Of a stretch of DNA of 64,000 nucleotides, positions 1 to 8,110 are shown piece after piece (the first letter of the stretch is position 1; every line of letters starts with the position of its first letter). The notes under the pieces were generated by a model, which was not told where the DNA came from, searched no databases, and saw only the letters and a list, made by a program, of their open reading frames with translations. The position numbers and the translations under genes are program-made. Source of the DNA: Amycolatopsis azurea DSM 43854 (GTDB lineage: Bacteria; Actinomycetota; Actinomycetes; Mycobacteriales; Pseudonocardiaceae); NCBI RefSeq assembly GCF_001995215.1, contig NZ_MUXN01000006.1, positions 62,001 to 126,000 on the forward strand, in the 5' to 3' direction.

Positions 1-2
1 CG

Positions 3-77
3 GACGCCTGCCTGGGGTGGGACACGACCGCGGAACTGCTGGACACCCTGGCCGAGGCAGTCGACTCACGCCGCTGA
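3..77 (+). CDS. Class I DAHP synthase, C-terminal end only
   Basis: Only the last 24 codons are in the window, reading DACLGWDTTAELLDTLAEAV and ending DSRR-stop. This closely matches the C-terminus of type I (AroF/AroG) 3-deoxy-D-arabino-heptulosonate 7-phosphate synthases, for example the TDACIGW...LL..LA.AV.ARR end of E. coli AroG. The two bases before the first full codon (cg) fit a Thr codon of the expected TDAC. The enzyme condenses phosphoenolpyruvate and erythrose 4-phosphate, the first step of the shikimate pathway. The gene converges on the exoribonuclease gene at 272. Isozyme identity and feedback type cannot be read from this stub. Confidence 0.7.
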   Translation, partial: DACLGWDTTAELLDTLAEAVDSRR

Positions 78-133
78 GCGCCTGGGCGCGTTGGTCGTGC
101 CCTACACGGTCTCCCCAAGGGCGCCCTGCGCCC

Positions 134-186
134 GACGGAGACTTCACCGTCGCGCGCCCTCTTTTGGGCCGAAGGCCCCCGGAAAC
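134..186. repeat. Dispersed intergenic repeat, copy 1
   Basis: About 53 bp running from gacgga to ggaaac. A near-identical copy lies in the opposite orientation at 62592-62645, with one indel and three substitutions. Two short inverted repeats (gacgg..ccgtc and gggcc..ggccc) flank a TTTT run. It lies between convergent genes, so a bidirectional terminator role is plausible but is inferred. Confidence 0.75.
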
Positions 187-271
187 TCGATGAAGGGGCG
201 CCCTCCGCACCCACCGCGAGGTGGAAGCGGGACGGCGCACCTTCGGCGAGTTTCCGGCAGCGCGCGACAGA

Positions 272-757
272 CTAACGCTGCCAGTAGGACTCGATGATCT
301 GCCACCGCTGGTAGTTGTGCCGCGCGTCCGCCAGCGCGTCGTGCTGGTCGTCCGGGGCCGCCGGCAGCTTCGGCTTGCCCGCGTCCTCCCAGCGTTGCCG
401 CAGGTCACGGGTGAAGCGCGGCAGCTGGCGCGGCAGCGCGGGCATCGGCCCCCACAGCTGCGCCAGCGCGACGTGGTCGTAGGCGGCGAACCAGGCCCAC
501 AGCTCGATCCCGCCGGGCGGCTTGCCGAAGAACTCGAGCAGATCCGTGCGGATCTTCTCGCGGCTGCGCCACGCCGGGTCGGCGGGCGACGGGAGTTTCG
601 GGAGCACGTTGTCGCGGACCCAGGGGCCGGCCTTGCCGGGATCGAAATCGGTCGAGACCGCGTAGAACTCGCGGCCTCTTTCGTCCACGACACCGATCGA
701 CACCAGATCGATGGTCACGCCGTCCTCAATGAATTCGGTGTCGTAGAAAAAGCGCAC
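272..757 (-). CDS. DEDDh 3'-5' exoribonuclease (Rv2179c-like)
   Basis: A 161-residue protein highly similar to mycobacterial Rv2179c, a 3'-5' exoribonuclease of the RNase T/DEDDh superfamily. Visible catalytic positions are D6 and E8 in FYDTEF and the H139-x4-D144 pair in HDALADAR. The shared stretch SIGVVDERGREFYAVSTDFD follows the first motif, and the length fits the family. It probably trims adenylate-rich or single-stranded 3' ends in the cytoplasm, as reported for the family. The next gene upstream on this strand is the PlsC-type acyltransferase, 20 bp away, so the two may be co-transcribed. The same neighbours occur in M. tuberculosis (Rv2179c/Rv2182c). Confidence 0.88.
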   Translation of the reverse strand: MRFFYDTEFIEDGVTIDLVSIGVVDERGREFYAVSTDFDPGKAGPWVRDNVLPKLPSPADPAWRSREKIRTDLLEFFGKPPGGIELWAWFAAYDHVALAQLWGPMPALPRQLPRFTRDLRQRWEDAGKPKLPAAPDDQHDALADARHNYQRWQIIESYWQR

Positions 758-777
758 CGCAGAACCCTAGTGGGCCC

Positions 778-1539
778 TCAGCCGACCTTGGTGTCCGGGA
801 TACGGGCGACGTCCTGGGCGGACGGCTGCGCGGGCACCTTCGGGCGGAGCCCCGCCTCGTCGGCGGCGAGCAGTTCCTTCGCCTTGGCGGCGTAGATGTC
901 GACGTATTCCTGACCGGAAAGCTCCATGAGCGCGTACATGATCTCGTCGGTGATGGACCGCTCGATGAAGCGGTCACCGGCGAGGCCCTCGTAGCGCGAG
1001 AAGTCGAGCGGCTTGCCGAAGCGGATCTCCAGGCGGCGCGGCCACCACATCTTCGAGCCGATCGGATTGACCTTGTCGGTCCCGACCATGGCGACCGGGA
1101 CGACGAGGCCGCCGGACTCGAGCGCGATCCGCGCGACGCCGGTCTTGCCCTTGTACAGGCGGCCGTCCGGGGAGCGGGTGCCCTCGGGGTAGATGCCGAG
1201 GAGGTGTCCTTCGCGGACCAGCCGGGTCGCCGTGTCGAGCGCGGCCTGCGCCGCGTTGCCGCCGGAGCGGTCGATCGGGATCTGGCCGACGCCGGTGAAG
1301 AACCACTTCTTCAGTCGGCCCTTGATGCCCTTCTCGGTGAAATACTCCGATTTGGCCGGGAAGGTCACCTTGCGCCTGACCCGCAGCGGCATGAAGAAGG
1401 AGTCCGCCACCGCCAGGTGATTGCCCGCGAGGATCACGCCACCGTCGTCGGGGATGTTCTCCGCGCCGACGACTTTGGTGGGCCACAGCGCCTTGAGCAG
1501 TGGCCCGATAAACACGTGTTTCATGAGCCAGTACAGCAC
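778..1539 (-). CDS. plsC: 1-acyl-sn-glycerol-3-phosphate acyltransferase (PlsC family)
   Basis: A 253-residue acyltransferase carrying the family's H-x4-D catalytic motif (H41 and D46 in NHLAVAD) and the acceptor-binding EGTRS motif near residue 120. The N-terminus is hydrophobic (MLYWLMKHVFIGPLLKALW), consistent with membrane association. Expected role: transfer of an acyl chain to the sn-2 position of lysophosphatidate in phospholipid synthesis. It corresponds in position and sequence type to Rv2182c. The C-terminal 40 residues are poorly conserved and Pro/Ala rich. The substrate could also be another lysophospholipid. Confidence 0.87.
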   Translation of the reverse strand: MLYWLMKHVFIGPLLKALWPTKVVGAENIPDDGGVILAGNHLAVADSFFMPLRVRRKVTFPAKSEYFTEKGIKGRLKKWFFTGVGQIPIDRSGGNAAQAALDTATRLVREGHLLGIYPEGTRSPDGRLYKGKTGVARIALESGGLVVPVAMVGTDKVNPIGSKMWWPRRLEIRFGKPLDFSRYEGLAGDRFIERSITDEIMYALMELSGQEYVDIYAAKAKELLAADEAGLRPKVPAQPSAQDVARIPDTKVG

Positions 1540-1753
1540 TGCGAAAACTCCTCCTAGCAGCTCAACCCCTGTGCCCGATGGTCAAGACTACGAACCGCGC
1601 ACCCCCGGCACAACGAAGTCCACCCGGTTACCCGCACCCAGCGACGGATCTCACACCCGATCCGGCGCGATTCCGCCGGTGGCCGGGGGCCCACAAGCCG
1701 CTCCGGTCGTGCGAACATAGTAGACCTACCCAGCTCTCACGGAAGGCGATCGC

Positions 1754-2524
1754 ATGGCCGTCCTCGCCGGCGCGGAACCGTTCGCTCACACCGGTTCGAC
1801 CGAAGCAGGGTTCCTGCTGTGCCACGGGTTCACCGGCACCCCCGCGAGTATGCGGCCGTGGGGCGACCACCTGGCCGAGGCCGGTTACACGGTGCGCTGC
1901 CCGCTGCTCCCCGGACACGGGACCCGGTGGCAGGACATGAACCGGACAGGCTGGGAGGACTGGTACGGCACGGTCCGCGAGGAGCTGCTGGCGCTCTTCT
2001 CGACCTGCGACTCGGTGTTCGTCGCCGGGATGTCGATGGGCGGGACACTGACGCTGCGGCTCGCCGAGGAGTTCGGCGACCGGATCGCCGGGATCGTGCT
2101 GGTGAACCCGTCCGTCCTGACGCTGCGCTGGGACGCCAAACTGCTGCCCGTCCTGTCGCGGATCCTGCCGTCGGTGCCGGGCGTGGCCAACGACATCGCG
2201 AAGCCGGGCGAGAAGGAGCTGGCCTATTCGCGGACGCCCGTGCGCGCGGCGGCGAGCCTGGCGAAGCTGTGGAAACTCACCCGCGCCGATCTGGCCAAGG
2301 TGACCCAGCCCGTGCTCCTGCTGCACTCGGCCGTCGACCACATCGTGGAGCCGGTCAACTCCCAGGTGATCCTCGATGGGATCGGCAGCGACGACGTCAC
2401 GGAGGTGGTGCTGGAGAACAGTTTCCACGTCGCCACCCAAGACAACGACGCAGGCCTGATCTTCACGCGTACGGTGGACTTCGCCCGGTCCGTGCGCCGG
2501 GCGGGACAGGTGGACGCCGGATGA
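1754..2524 (+). CDS. Alpha/beta hydrolase, carboxylesterase/monoglyceride-lipase type
   Basis: A 256-residue single-domain hydrolase. The nucleophile elbow is GMSMGG (S94), the acid is probably D195 in HSAVDHIVEP, and the base is H225 in NSFHVATQD. The oxyanion segment LCHGFTGTP is near residue 23. This arrangement matches Est30-like carboxylesterases and monoacylglycerol lipases, so short-chain acyl esters or monoglycerides are likely substrates. There is no signal peptide, so it is cytoplasmic. A GGAAGG Shine-Dalgarno lies 7 bases before ATG. Its stop overlaps the next start (ATGA at 2521), so the small membrane protein downstream is translationally coupled. It is divergent from plsC. Confidence 0.85.
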   Translation: MAVLAGAEPFAHTGSTEAGFLLCHGFTGTPASMRPWGDHLAEAGYTVRCPLLPGHGTRWQDMNRTGWEDWYGTVREELLALFSTCDSVFVAGMSMGGTLTLRLAEEFGDRIAGIVLVNPSVLTLRWDAKLLPVLSRILPSVPGVANDIAKPGEKELAYSRTPVRAAASLAKLWKLTRADLAKVTQPVLLLHSAVDHIVEPVNSQVILDGIGSDDVTEVVLENSFHVATQDNDAGLIFTRTVDFARSVRRAGQVDAG

Positions 2525-3048
2525 GCAGAGGCAAGGACGGGCCGGAGGACGTCGACGCGACGTTCGCCGAGATCGTGGCCGACCTCCGTGCGGAGGGTGT
2601 CGGGCTGTTCCCCGATGAGGACCTGGAGAAGCCCGCCGGGAAATCCGCGGAGAAGGCGGAGAAGGCCGAAACGGCTGAAACCTCATCGGAGAAGGCACCG
2701 CGCCCCGAGGCTCCGGAAGCCGAACCCGATCCGGGCTGGCGAGGCGGCGGCACCAGCTGGGACAAGACCCTCTTCGAGGACGACCCGGCGTCGGGCGACG
2801 ACGAGGGCCACTTCGTGCCGCCCGAACCGCCTCCCCTGCCGCGTCCGCGCAAGGGCGCGTTCATCGTCCTGCTGTTCTTCTTGCTCGGCCTGCTGCTCCT
2901 GATCGCGCCCACCCTGATCGGCATGGGCACCCGGCTCGGCACGCCGCTCGGCATCCTCGCCCTCGCGACCGCGATAGCGCTGCTCCTGCTGCGGGTGCGC
3001 CAGGGGCCGCCGCCCGGTGCGGATCCGCACAACGGCGCCCAGGTCTGA
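2521..3048 (+). CDS. Small acidic protein with C-terminal membrane hairpin, unknown function
   Basis: A 175-residue protein whose start overlaps the esterase stop (ATGA). Residues 1-105 are highly charged and low complexity, with repeated Lys-Ala-Glu-rich segments (EKAEKAETAE), and look disordered and cytoplasmic. Residues about 115-165 form two transmembrane helices (FIVLLFFLLGLLLLIAPTLI and LGILALATAIALLLLRV) split by a short Gly-rich loop. I do not recognise a characterised family. Coupling to the esterase suggests they work together, for example by tethering, which is an inference. Confidence 0.75.
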   Translation: MSRGKDGPEDVDATFAEIVADLRAEGVGLFPDEDLEKPAGKSAEKAEKAETAETSSEKAPRPEAPEAEPDPGWRGGGTSWDKTLFEDDPASGDDEGHFVPPEPPPLPRPRKGAFIVLLFFLLGLLLLIAPTLIGMGTRLGTPLGILALATAIALLLLRVRQGPPPGADPHNGAQV

Positions 3049-3068
3049 ACTGCCGGACAATTCCGACC

Positions 3069-4211
3069 ATGAAGATCGACTTCACTCCTTCGCGCCGTTC
3101 GACGGTCGGCGCGGAATGGGAGCTCGCCCTCGTCGACCGGCGGACCGGTGAACTCTCGTCCGTCGCGGAAAAGGTGCTCGACGCCGTCCGCCCCGACGGC
3201 GAGGAGGAGCATCCGAAGATCAAGCAGGAGCTGCTGCTCAACACCATCGAGGTGATCAGCGGGATCTGCGACACGATCGCCGAGGTCAAGGCCGATCTGA
3301 ACACCTCGCTCGACGTCGTCCACTCGGTGCTCGACCCGCTGGGCGTGGAGCTGTTCTCGGCCGGGTCCCATCCGTTCTCGACGTGGTACCAGCAGAAGGT
3401 CACCGACAAGGAGCGGTACGCCAAGCTCATCGACCGGACCCAGTGGTGGGGACGGCAGATGCTGATCTACGGCGTCCACGTGCACGTCGGCCTCGACCAC
3501 CGGGACAAGGCCCTGCCGATCCTGGACGCCCTGCTCAACTACGCGCCGCACCTGCAAGCGCTTTCGGCGTCCTCGCCGTACTGGGGCGCGGAGGACACCG
3601 GATACGCGTCGAACCGGGCGCTGATGTTCCAGCAGCTGCCGACGGCCGGGCTGCCCTTCCAGTTCCGGAAGTGGGAGGAGCTGGAGAGCTACGTCGACGA
3701 CATGTTCACCACGGGCGTGATCGACCACTTCTCCGAGATCCGCTGGGACGTCCGGCCAGCCCCGCATTTCGGGACGGTCGAGATGCGCGTCTGCGACGGG
3801 CTGCCGACGCTGGAGGAGGTCGGCGCGATCTCCGCGCTGACCCAATGCCTGGTCGACGACTTCAGCAGCCGCCTCGACGACGGCGAGATCCTTCCGACGC
3901 TGCCGCCGTGGCACGTCCAGGAGAACAAGTGGCGGGCGGCGCGCTACGGCATCGACGCGATCGTCATCCTCGACGCGGCGGGCAACGAGCGGCTCGTCAC
4001 CGACGACACCTACGACCTGCTGGACCGGCTCGAACCGGTGGCCCGGCGCCTGGACTGCGCCGACGAACTGCGGTCGGTGGAGACGATCCTGCAGTACGGG
4101 CCCAGCTACCTGCGTCAGCGGGCGGTGGCGAAGCACTACAACGGCAGCCTGCGCGCCGTCGTCGCTTCGCTCATCTCGGAGATGAGGGAAGGGACGATCC
4201 CGCGCGCCTAG
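3069..4211 (+). CDS. YbdK-type carboxylate-amine ligase (glutamate-cysteine ligase 2 family)
   Basis: A 380-residue protein of the GCS2/YbdK family. It has the N-terminal TVGAEWELALVDRRTGEL segment, the central YGVHVHVG motif, and the late segments GTVEMRVCDGLPTLEE and WHVQENKWRAARYG. The family makes gamma-glutamylcysteine-like amide bonds using ATP. In actinobacteria the physiological substrate of this paralogue is usually unknown, because these bacteria use mycothiol rather than glutathione. No obvious ribosome-binding site precedes the ATG. The last 4 bases overlap the convergent Nudix gene. Confidence 0.82.
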   Translation: MKIDFTPSRRSTVGAEWELALVDRRTGELSSVAEKVLDAVRPDGEEEHPKIKQELLLNTIEVISGICDTIAEVKADLNTSLDVVHSVLDPLGVELFSAGSHPFSTWYQQKVTDKERYAKLIDRTQWWGRQMLIYGVHVHVGLDHRDKALPILDALLNYAPHLQALSASSPYWGAEDTGYASNRALMFQQLPTAGLPFQFRKWEELESYVDDMFTTGVIDHFSEIRWDVRPAPHFGTVEMRVCDGLPTLEEVGAISALTQCLVDDFSSRLDDGEILPTLPPWHVQENKWRAARYGIDAIVILDAAGNERLVTDDTYDLLDRLEPVARRLDCADELRSVETILQYGPSYLRQRAVAKHYNGSLRAVVASLISEMREGTIPRA

Positions 4212-5071
4212 CCGAGGTGGCCCAGGAGGGTGCCGGGGCCGAAGGCGGAAGCACCCACGGCCTCGACGCGGGACCGCAGTTCGCGATCGGCCGTCACCAC
4301 GACGACGTGGTCGTCCGGGCCGGTTTCGCGAGCGGTCAGGGCGACGGCGACGATCTTGTCGTCGCCTTCCCCCTCCGCCTCGACGACCTCGACGCCGGGC
4401 ACCGGCTCGACTCCCCGCGCCTTGCCCTCGACGACCAGCACGATCTTCGGCCACCACGACCATCCGTCGCCGCCGGGGAGCGCCGGATCGGCGAGCCCGG
4501 CCTCGGCCAGCGTCGCGAGCTTGTCCCGCAACCGTTCCGCGGCGCCGCGCCGGTCACGCCACCAGCCGTCCGGCCGCGACCCGACGACGTTCGCGCCGTC
4601 GACCACCAGTATCAGCCTGCGATCCAAGTGTTCCCTCAATCCCGGCCACGCCACCGCGAAGTCCCGGTGCAACCGGAGGTCCGCGACCCGTCCCGCGTGG
4701 ACCCAGCGCAGTTCGGCGCTCTCCGCGTTCTTCACCCTGGCCGCGAGCGGGCCGATCGGCACGGCCAGGATCGTGGTGTAGCGCCAGTTCCCGTGGTCGA
4801 CGTGCGACGCCGACAGCGGACGGACCCGGGCGGGCGGGATGTCGGCCTCTTCGTGCGCCTCGCGGGTGGCGGCCTCACGCGCGCTCTCCCCCGCCTCGAC
4901 GGCTCCCCCTGGCAGCGCCCAGGTGCGTCCATGATGGACCCACCAGGCCCGGCGTTGCAGCAGGACACCGCGCGCGGGATCGGACAGCAGCAACCCGGCG
5001 GCGCCGTTCAAACCCCAGTGAAGATGCCCGAAGTCGCACTTCACGAAGCCGTTGCCGTCCTCCCGGGTCAC
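4208..5071 (-). CDS. Nudix hydrolase fused to a NYN/PIN-like domain
   Basis: A 287-residue two-domain protein. Residues about 15-145 form a Nudix domain with the box at 55-78 (GGAVEAGESAREAATREAHEE). All catalytic Glu/Arg positions are kept; the late box Gly is Asp. From about residue 152 a second domain starts ILVVDGANVVGSRPDGWW, with acidic positions D158, and later DDKIVAVAL and VVVTADRELRSRV. This resembles the NYN/YacP-like PIN nuclease fold (D..N, later D-D, then TAD). The first domain would cleave a nucleoside diphosphate-linked compound and the second may cut RNA; the latter is an inference. Convergent with, and overlapping, the YbdK ligase by 4 bp. Confidence 0.78.
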   Translation of the reverse strand: MTREDGNGFVKCDFGHLHWGLNGAAGLLLSDPARGVLLQRRAWWVHHGRTWALPGGAVEAGESAREAATREAHEEADIPPARVRPLSASHVDHGNWRYTTILAVPIGPLAARVKNAESAELRWVHAGRVADLRLHRDFAVAWPGLREHLDRRLILVVDGANVVGSRPDGWWRDRRGAAERLRDKLATLAEAGLADPALPGGDGWSWWPKIVLVVEGKARGVEPVPGVEVVEAEGEGDDKIVAVALTARETGPDDHVVVVTADRELRSRVEAVGASAFGPGTLLGHLG

Positions 5072-5075
5072 GGCT

Positions 5076-6050
5076 TCAGCCTGTCACACCGACCTCGGCT
5101 CCGGGAGCCTTCGCCGCGTCGACGGCGAGCGCCGCGGCACCCACGATGGCCGAATCGTCGCCGTGGTGCGCGGCCCGGATCCGAGCCAGCGGACGGTGTC
5201 CTGCGCCGGTGATCTTGTCCGCGTAGCGTTCGCGTGCCTCGTCGAGGAACAGCGGGGCGGATTCGGACACGCCACCGCCGATCACGATGATCTCGGGGTC
5301 GAAGACGTCGGCGACCAGCGCCAGCCCCTCGGCCAGCCACTTCGCCAGCTCGGTCATCGCGCGCTGGGCGATCGGGTCGCCGTCGCGGGCGGCGCCCGCC
5401 ACCCGGCGCCCGGTCACCGAACCCGGGTCTCCCCTGGTCTCCCTGGCCAGCACGGTCGAGCGGCCGGGATGCCGCGCGAGCAGCTCCACCGCCGTCGCGG
5501 CCAGTGCCGTCCCGCTGCAGTACCGCTCCCAGCAGCCGTACTTCCCGCACGGGCAGGGCCGCCCGCCGGGTACGACGGTCAGATGCCCGAGTTCCGGTGC
5601 GACACCGAAGGCGCCCCGGTAGATCTTGCCGTCGAGCAGCAGGCCCGCGCCGATCCCGGTGCCGAGCGCGATCAGCGCGGCGACATGGGCGCCGCGAGCG
5701 GCCCCGAAGCGGTACTCGCCGACCGCGGCGGCGTTCACGTCGTGTTCCAGGGTCACCGGCAGGCCGACCCGCTTCTCGATGCGTTCGGCGACCGGCGCGG
5801 CCCGCCAGGACAGATGCGGCGCGAACATCACCGTCCGCCGGTCCTTGGCGACGAAACCGGCGACCGCCAGCCCGACACCGGACACGTCGTGCCGGTTGCG
5901 GAGGTCTTCGACGACCCCGGCGATGGCGTCTTCGAGCGCGTCCTCCTCGCCGGGGGTTCCCACCCTGGCGGTGTCCATCAGCGAGCCGTGCTCGTCCACC
6001 ACGCCGGCGCGCACACTCGTGCCCCCGACGTCCACCCCTATCGTCAGCAA
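5076..6050 (-). CDS. ROK-family sugar kinase, probable glucokinase
   Basis: A 324-residue ROK kinase. The ATP-binding segment is TIGVDVGGTSVRAGVVDEHG at the N-terminus. The zinc-binding ROK signature is CPCGKYGCWERYCSG, and the ELGH motif precedes it (PELGHLTVV). It is expected to phosphorylate glucose at C6 in the cytoplasm, though other ROK substrates are possible. The start is TTG, one base after the stop of the upstream small protein and preceded by GGAGA. The gene is therefore the last of a tightly packed run that begins with the ArsA-like ATPase or the SRPBCC gene. Confidence 0.85.
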   Translation of the reverse strand: MLTIGVDVGGTSVRAGVVDEHGSLMDTARVGTPGEEDALEDAIAGVVEDLRNRHDVSGVGLAVAGFVAKDRRTVMFAPHLSWRAAPVAERIEKRVGLPVTLEHDVNAAAVGEYRFGAARGAHVAALIALGTGIGAGLLLDGKIYRGAFGVAPELGHLTVVPGGRPCPCGKYGCWERYCSGTALAATAVELLARHPGRSTVLARETRGDPGSVTGRRVAGAARDGDPIAQRAMTELAKWLAEGLALVADVFDPEIIVIGGGVSESAPLFLDEARERYADKITGAGHRPLARIRAAHHGDDSAIVGAAALAVDAAKAPGAEVGVTG

Positions 6051-6051
6051 C

Positions 6052-6489
6052 TCAGTTCTCCCGGTCCGGCTGCCAAGCGTCGCGCCTGGTCACCGTGATG
6101 TGCTGGACCCGCGAAGCTCCCACCGGCGCATCTTCCCGCGCGGGCTCCTTCCGCGCAGGCTGGAACCCCGGCATGTGCACCCCGCCCTCGGGTTCCCAGC
6201 GATCGGCCAGTACCGCCCGCAACAGCGCGACGAGCTGCGCGGCCTGCTCCATGAGCCGGGCCACGAACTCGGGCCGTTCCCCGCGGAAGACCCCGACGAT
6301 CGCGCAGAGCGGGCACCAGCCGCCTGCCGCGTCGTGTCCGGTGTCGTCATGTCCGGTACAGCCGTGCCCGGCGGAGATCAGGCCCTCCAGCCACGGCGCG
6401 GCGTGCTCGACGACCAGTTCGACCAGCAGCCGGATCTCTTCGGCCAGTTTCAGGCCGTCGTCCCGCGTTCGTTCACTGTTCTCGCTCAC
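6052..6489 (-). CDS. Small Cys/His-containing protein coupled to the ArsA-like ATPase, unknown function
   Basis: A 145-residue protein. I start it at the GTG at 6489, which overlaps the ATPase stop as GTGA, rather than at the longer upstream ATG that lies inside the ATPase gene. The N-terminal half is helical and acidic. The centre carries a His/Cys-rich stretch (HGCTGHDDTGHD) followed by WCPLCAIVG, a likely metal or thiol site. The C-terminal part is basic. Position matches M. tuberculosis Rv2183c beside Rv2184c. Function unknown; the coupling suggests it is a partner or client of the ATPase. Confidence 0.72.
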   Translation of the reverse strand: MSENSERTRDDGLKLAEEIRLLVELVVEHAAPWLEGLISAGHGCTGHDDTGHDAAGGWCPLCAIVGVFRGERPEFVARLMEQAAQLVALLRAVLADRWEPEGGVHMPGFQPARKEPAREDAPVGASRVQHITVTRRDAWQPDREN

Positions 6490-7628
6490 CCGGGTCCCCG
6501 GTTCCCGGCCAGGCTCACGACCAGGCCGTGCGCGTCGGATTCCGCACCGGTGATCCGGCACGGGCGCAACATCTCCGGCAGCGCGATCAGCCGCCGGAAA
6601 CCGTCCACGGTGACGGCGAGATCATCGTCCACTCTGGCCAGGTCCACTTCGGAATCGCGGTGCAACGGCACCGCGATCCGCAGCTGGTAGCCACCGTCCG
6701 ATTCGGACACCTGCAAGAGCGGGGTGACACCTTTTTCGTTGCCTGCCAGGGGATCCAGCCCCTGGTAGAGCTCGTACGCGATTTCCTGCAAAGCCTCCAG
6801 GCCGACGGGCTCGACGGCGCGGTGCTCGACGGGTTTCACCTGGCCCGGCCCGAAGCCCGCGTCGCCGAGTTCGGCGAGGACGGTGTTCTGCTGCGTGCGC
6901 CGGGTCCGCATCCACGAGGCCGCGGCGCCGCGCCAGAACCCGGGCGCGGGCATCAGCCGGTTGACGATCAGGCCGTCGACCAGGATTCCGCGCAGGGCCA
7001 AGGAACTGAGCGTGCGCCGGGCTTCCGCGACGACGACGCGTTCCGGCGTCAGGACGAGCCGTACGGTCGTGGTGGCCGGATCGGTCAGCAGGGTGCGCAG
7101 GGACTCCAGGTGCGCGCCGAGCCGTCGCACCGCGGACGCCGTCCTGCGGGCGCCCGGTTTGAACATCCGCGACAGGTAGCCCGAGACGGCTTCGGGCAAA
7201 GCCAGCAGCCGCAGGGTTTCCGCGGTCGGCCCGCAGTCGACGACGACCGTCTCCCAGGGACCGTGCTCGGCGAGACGCTGGACCTCGGTGAGGGCGAGGA
7301 GTTCGTCGACGCCGGGCACCACGGTGAGTTCTTCGGCGTCGAGCGAGTCGAGACCCGCGCCCGCGAGCGCGGCCTGGAGTTCCTGCCGGAGTTCGCGCCA
7401 GGTGCTGTCGACCAGGCCGCGGGTGTCGATCTGGACGGCGTGCAGCAGGTCGTCCACTTCGGACGGTTCGGCGCCGAGCGCGCGGCCGAAGGCGTCACCG
7501 AGGGAATGCGCCGGGTCGGTCGAGACGACCAGTGTCTTCCTGCCCCGCCCGGCCAGGGCCGCGGCCGTCGCCGCGGCCAGCGTGGTCTTGCCGACACCCC
7601 CCTTGCCGGTGAACAGCAGGATCCGCAT
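6486..7628 (-). CDS. ArsA/Get3-like P-loop ATPase (Rv2184c-like)
   Basis: A 380-residue SIMIBI-class ATPase. The deviant Walker A is GKGGVGKTT at residues 8-16. Switch I contains STDPAHSLGDAF and switch II is VVVDCGPTAETLRLL. The C-terminal 80 residues look like the ArsA HSP20-like beta domain (GYQLRIAVPLHRDSEVDLA). Bacterial homologues in this context do not have an arsenite operon; no arsR, arsB or arsC is near, so an arsenic role is unlikely. It lies 14 bp after the SRPBCC gene and overlaps the small Cys/His protein, the same order as Rv2185c-Rv2184c-Rv2183c. Confidence 0.83.
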   Translation of the reverse strand: MRILLFTGKGGVGKTTLAAATAAALAGRGRKTLVVSTDPAHSLGDAFGRALGAEPSEVDDLLHAVQIDTRGLVDSTWRELRQELQAALAGAGLDSLDAEELTVVPGVDELLALTEVQRLAEHGPWETVVVDCGPTAETLRLLALPEAVSGYLSRMFKPGARRTASAVRRLGAHLESLRTLLTDPATTTVRLVLTPERVVVAEARRTLSSLALRGILVDGLIVNRLMPAPGFWRGAAASWMRTRRTQQNTVLAELGDAGFGPGQVKPVEHRAVEPVGLEALQEIAYELYQGLDPLAGNEKGVTPLLQVSESDGGYQLRIAVPLHRDSEVDLARVDDDLAVTVDGFRRLIALPEMLRPCRITGAESDAHGLVVSLAGNRGPG

Positions 7629-7642
7629 GCCTACCCTTCGAC

Positions 7643-8083
7643 TCAGGATGCTTCAGCGCGCTTTTTGAGCTCCTTGAGCGCGGTGTCCATGACCATCTTC
7701 TCGGCCTTGCGGCGCAGCAGTCCGATCATCGGCAGCGCCAGCTCGACGGACAGCGTATACGTCACCTTGGTGCGGCCGGCGCCCAGCGCTTCGAGGGCGT
7801 AACGACCGTTCTGGGCCTTCTGCATCTGGCCCTTGACCAGGTGCCAGCTGACGCCCTTGCCGTCGGTGTCCCAGTCGTACTCGAGGGTGTAGACGTCCTT
7901 GATCGGCCCGGCGTCGAGGGTGAGTTTCACCTGCTTGGCGCGGCCGTCGCCGTCCTCGCCGAGCACTTCGGTCTCCCGGACGGCCTTGGCCCATTCCGGG
8001 TACGCGGGAAAGTCGGCGATGACGGCCATGACCCGCTCGGGCTCGGCGTCGACCTCGATGGATTGCGTGGACTGCTCGGCCAT
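7643..8083 (-). CDS. SRPBCC-fold polyketide cyclase/lipid-transfer family protein (Rv2185c-like)
   Basis: A 146-residue START/Bet v1-like protein. It opens with STQSIEVDAEPERVMAVIAD, a typical SRPBCC first strand and helix, and ends with a long amphipathic helix (RRKAEKMVMDTALKELKKRA). It corresponds to M. tuberculosis Rv2185c (TB16.3). The fold binds hydrophobic ligands; the ligand is unknown. It is the probable first gene of a run with the ArsA-like ATPase, the Cys/His protein and the ROK kinase. Confidence 0.82.
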   Translation of the reverse strand: MAEQSTQSIEVDAEPERVMAVIADFPAYPEWAKAVRETEVLGEDGDGRAKQVKLTLDAGPIKDVYTLEYDWDTDGKGVSWHLVKGQMQKAQNGRYALEALGAGRTKVTYTLSVELALPMIGLLRRKAEKMVMDTALKELKKRAEAS

Positions 8084-8110
8084 GAGGTGAAGCCTAGCTG
8101 GGACTTGCGG

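Noticed and set aside
2463..4463. 666-residue minus-strand open frame
   Set aside because: It lies opposite the small membrane protein gene and the YbdK ligase and has the Arg/Gly/His-rich composition of a GC-rich shadow frame.
6486..7628. Arsenite efflux ATPase
   Set aside because: Despite the ArsA fold there is no arsB, arsR or arsC nearby, and the neighbourhood matches a conserved non-arsenic locus.
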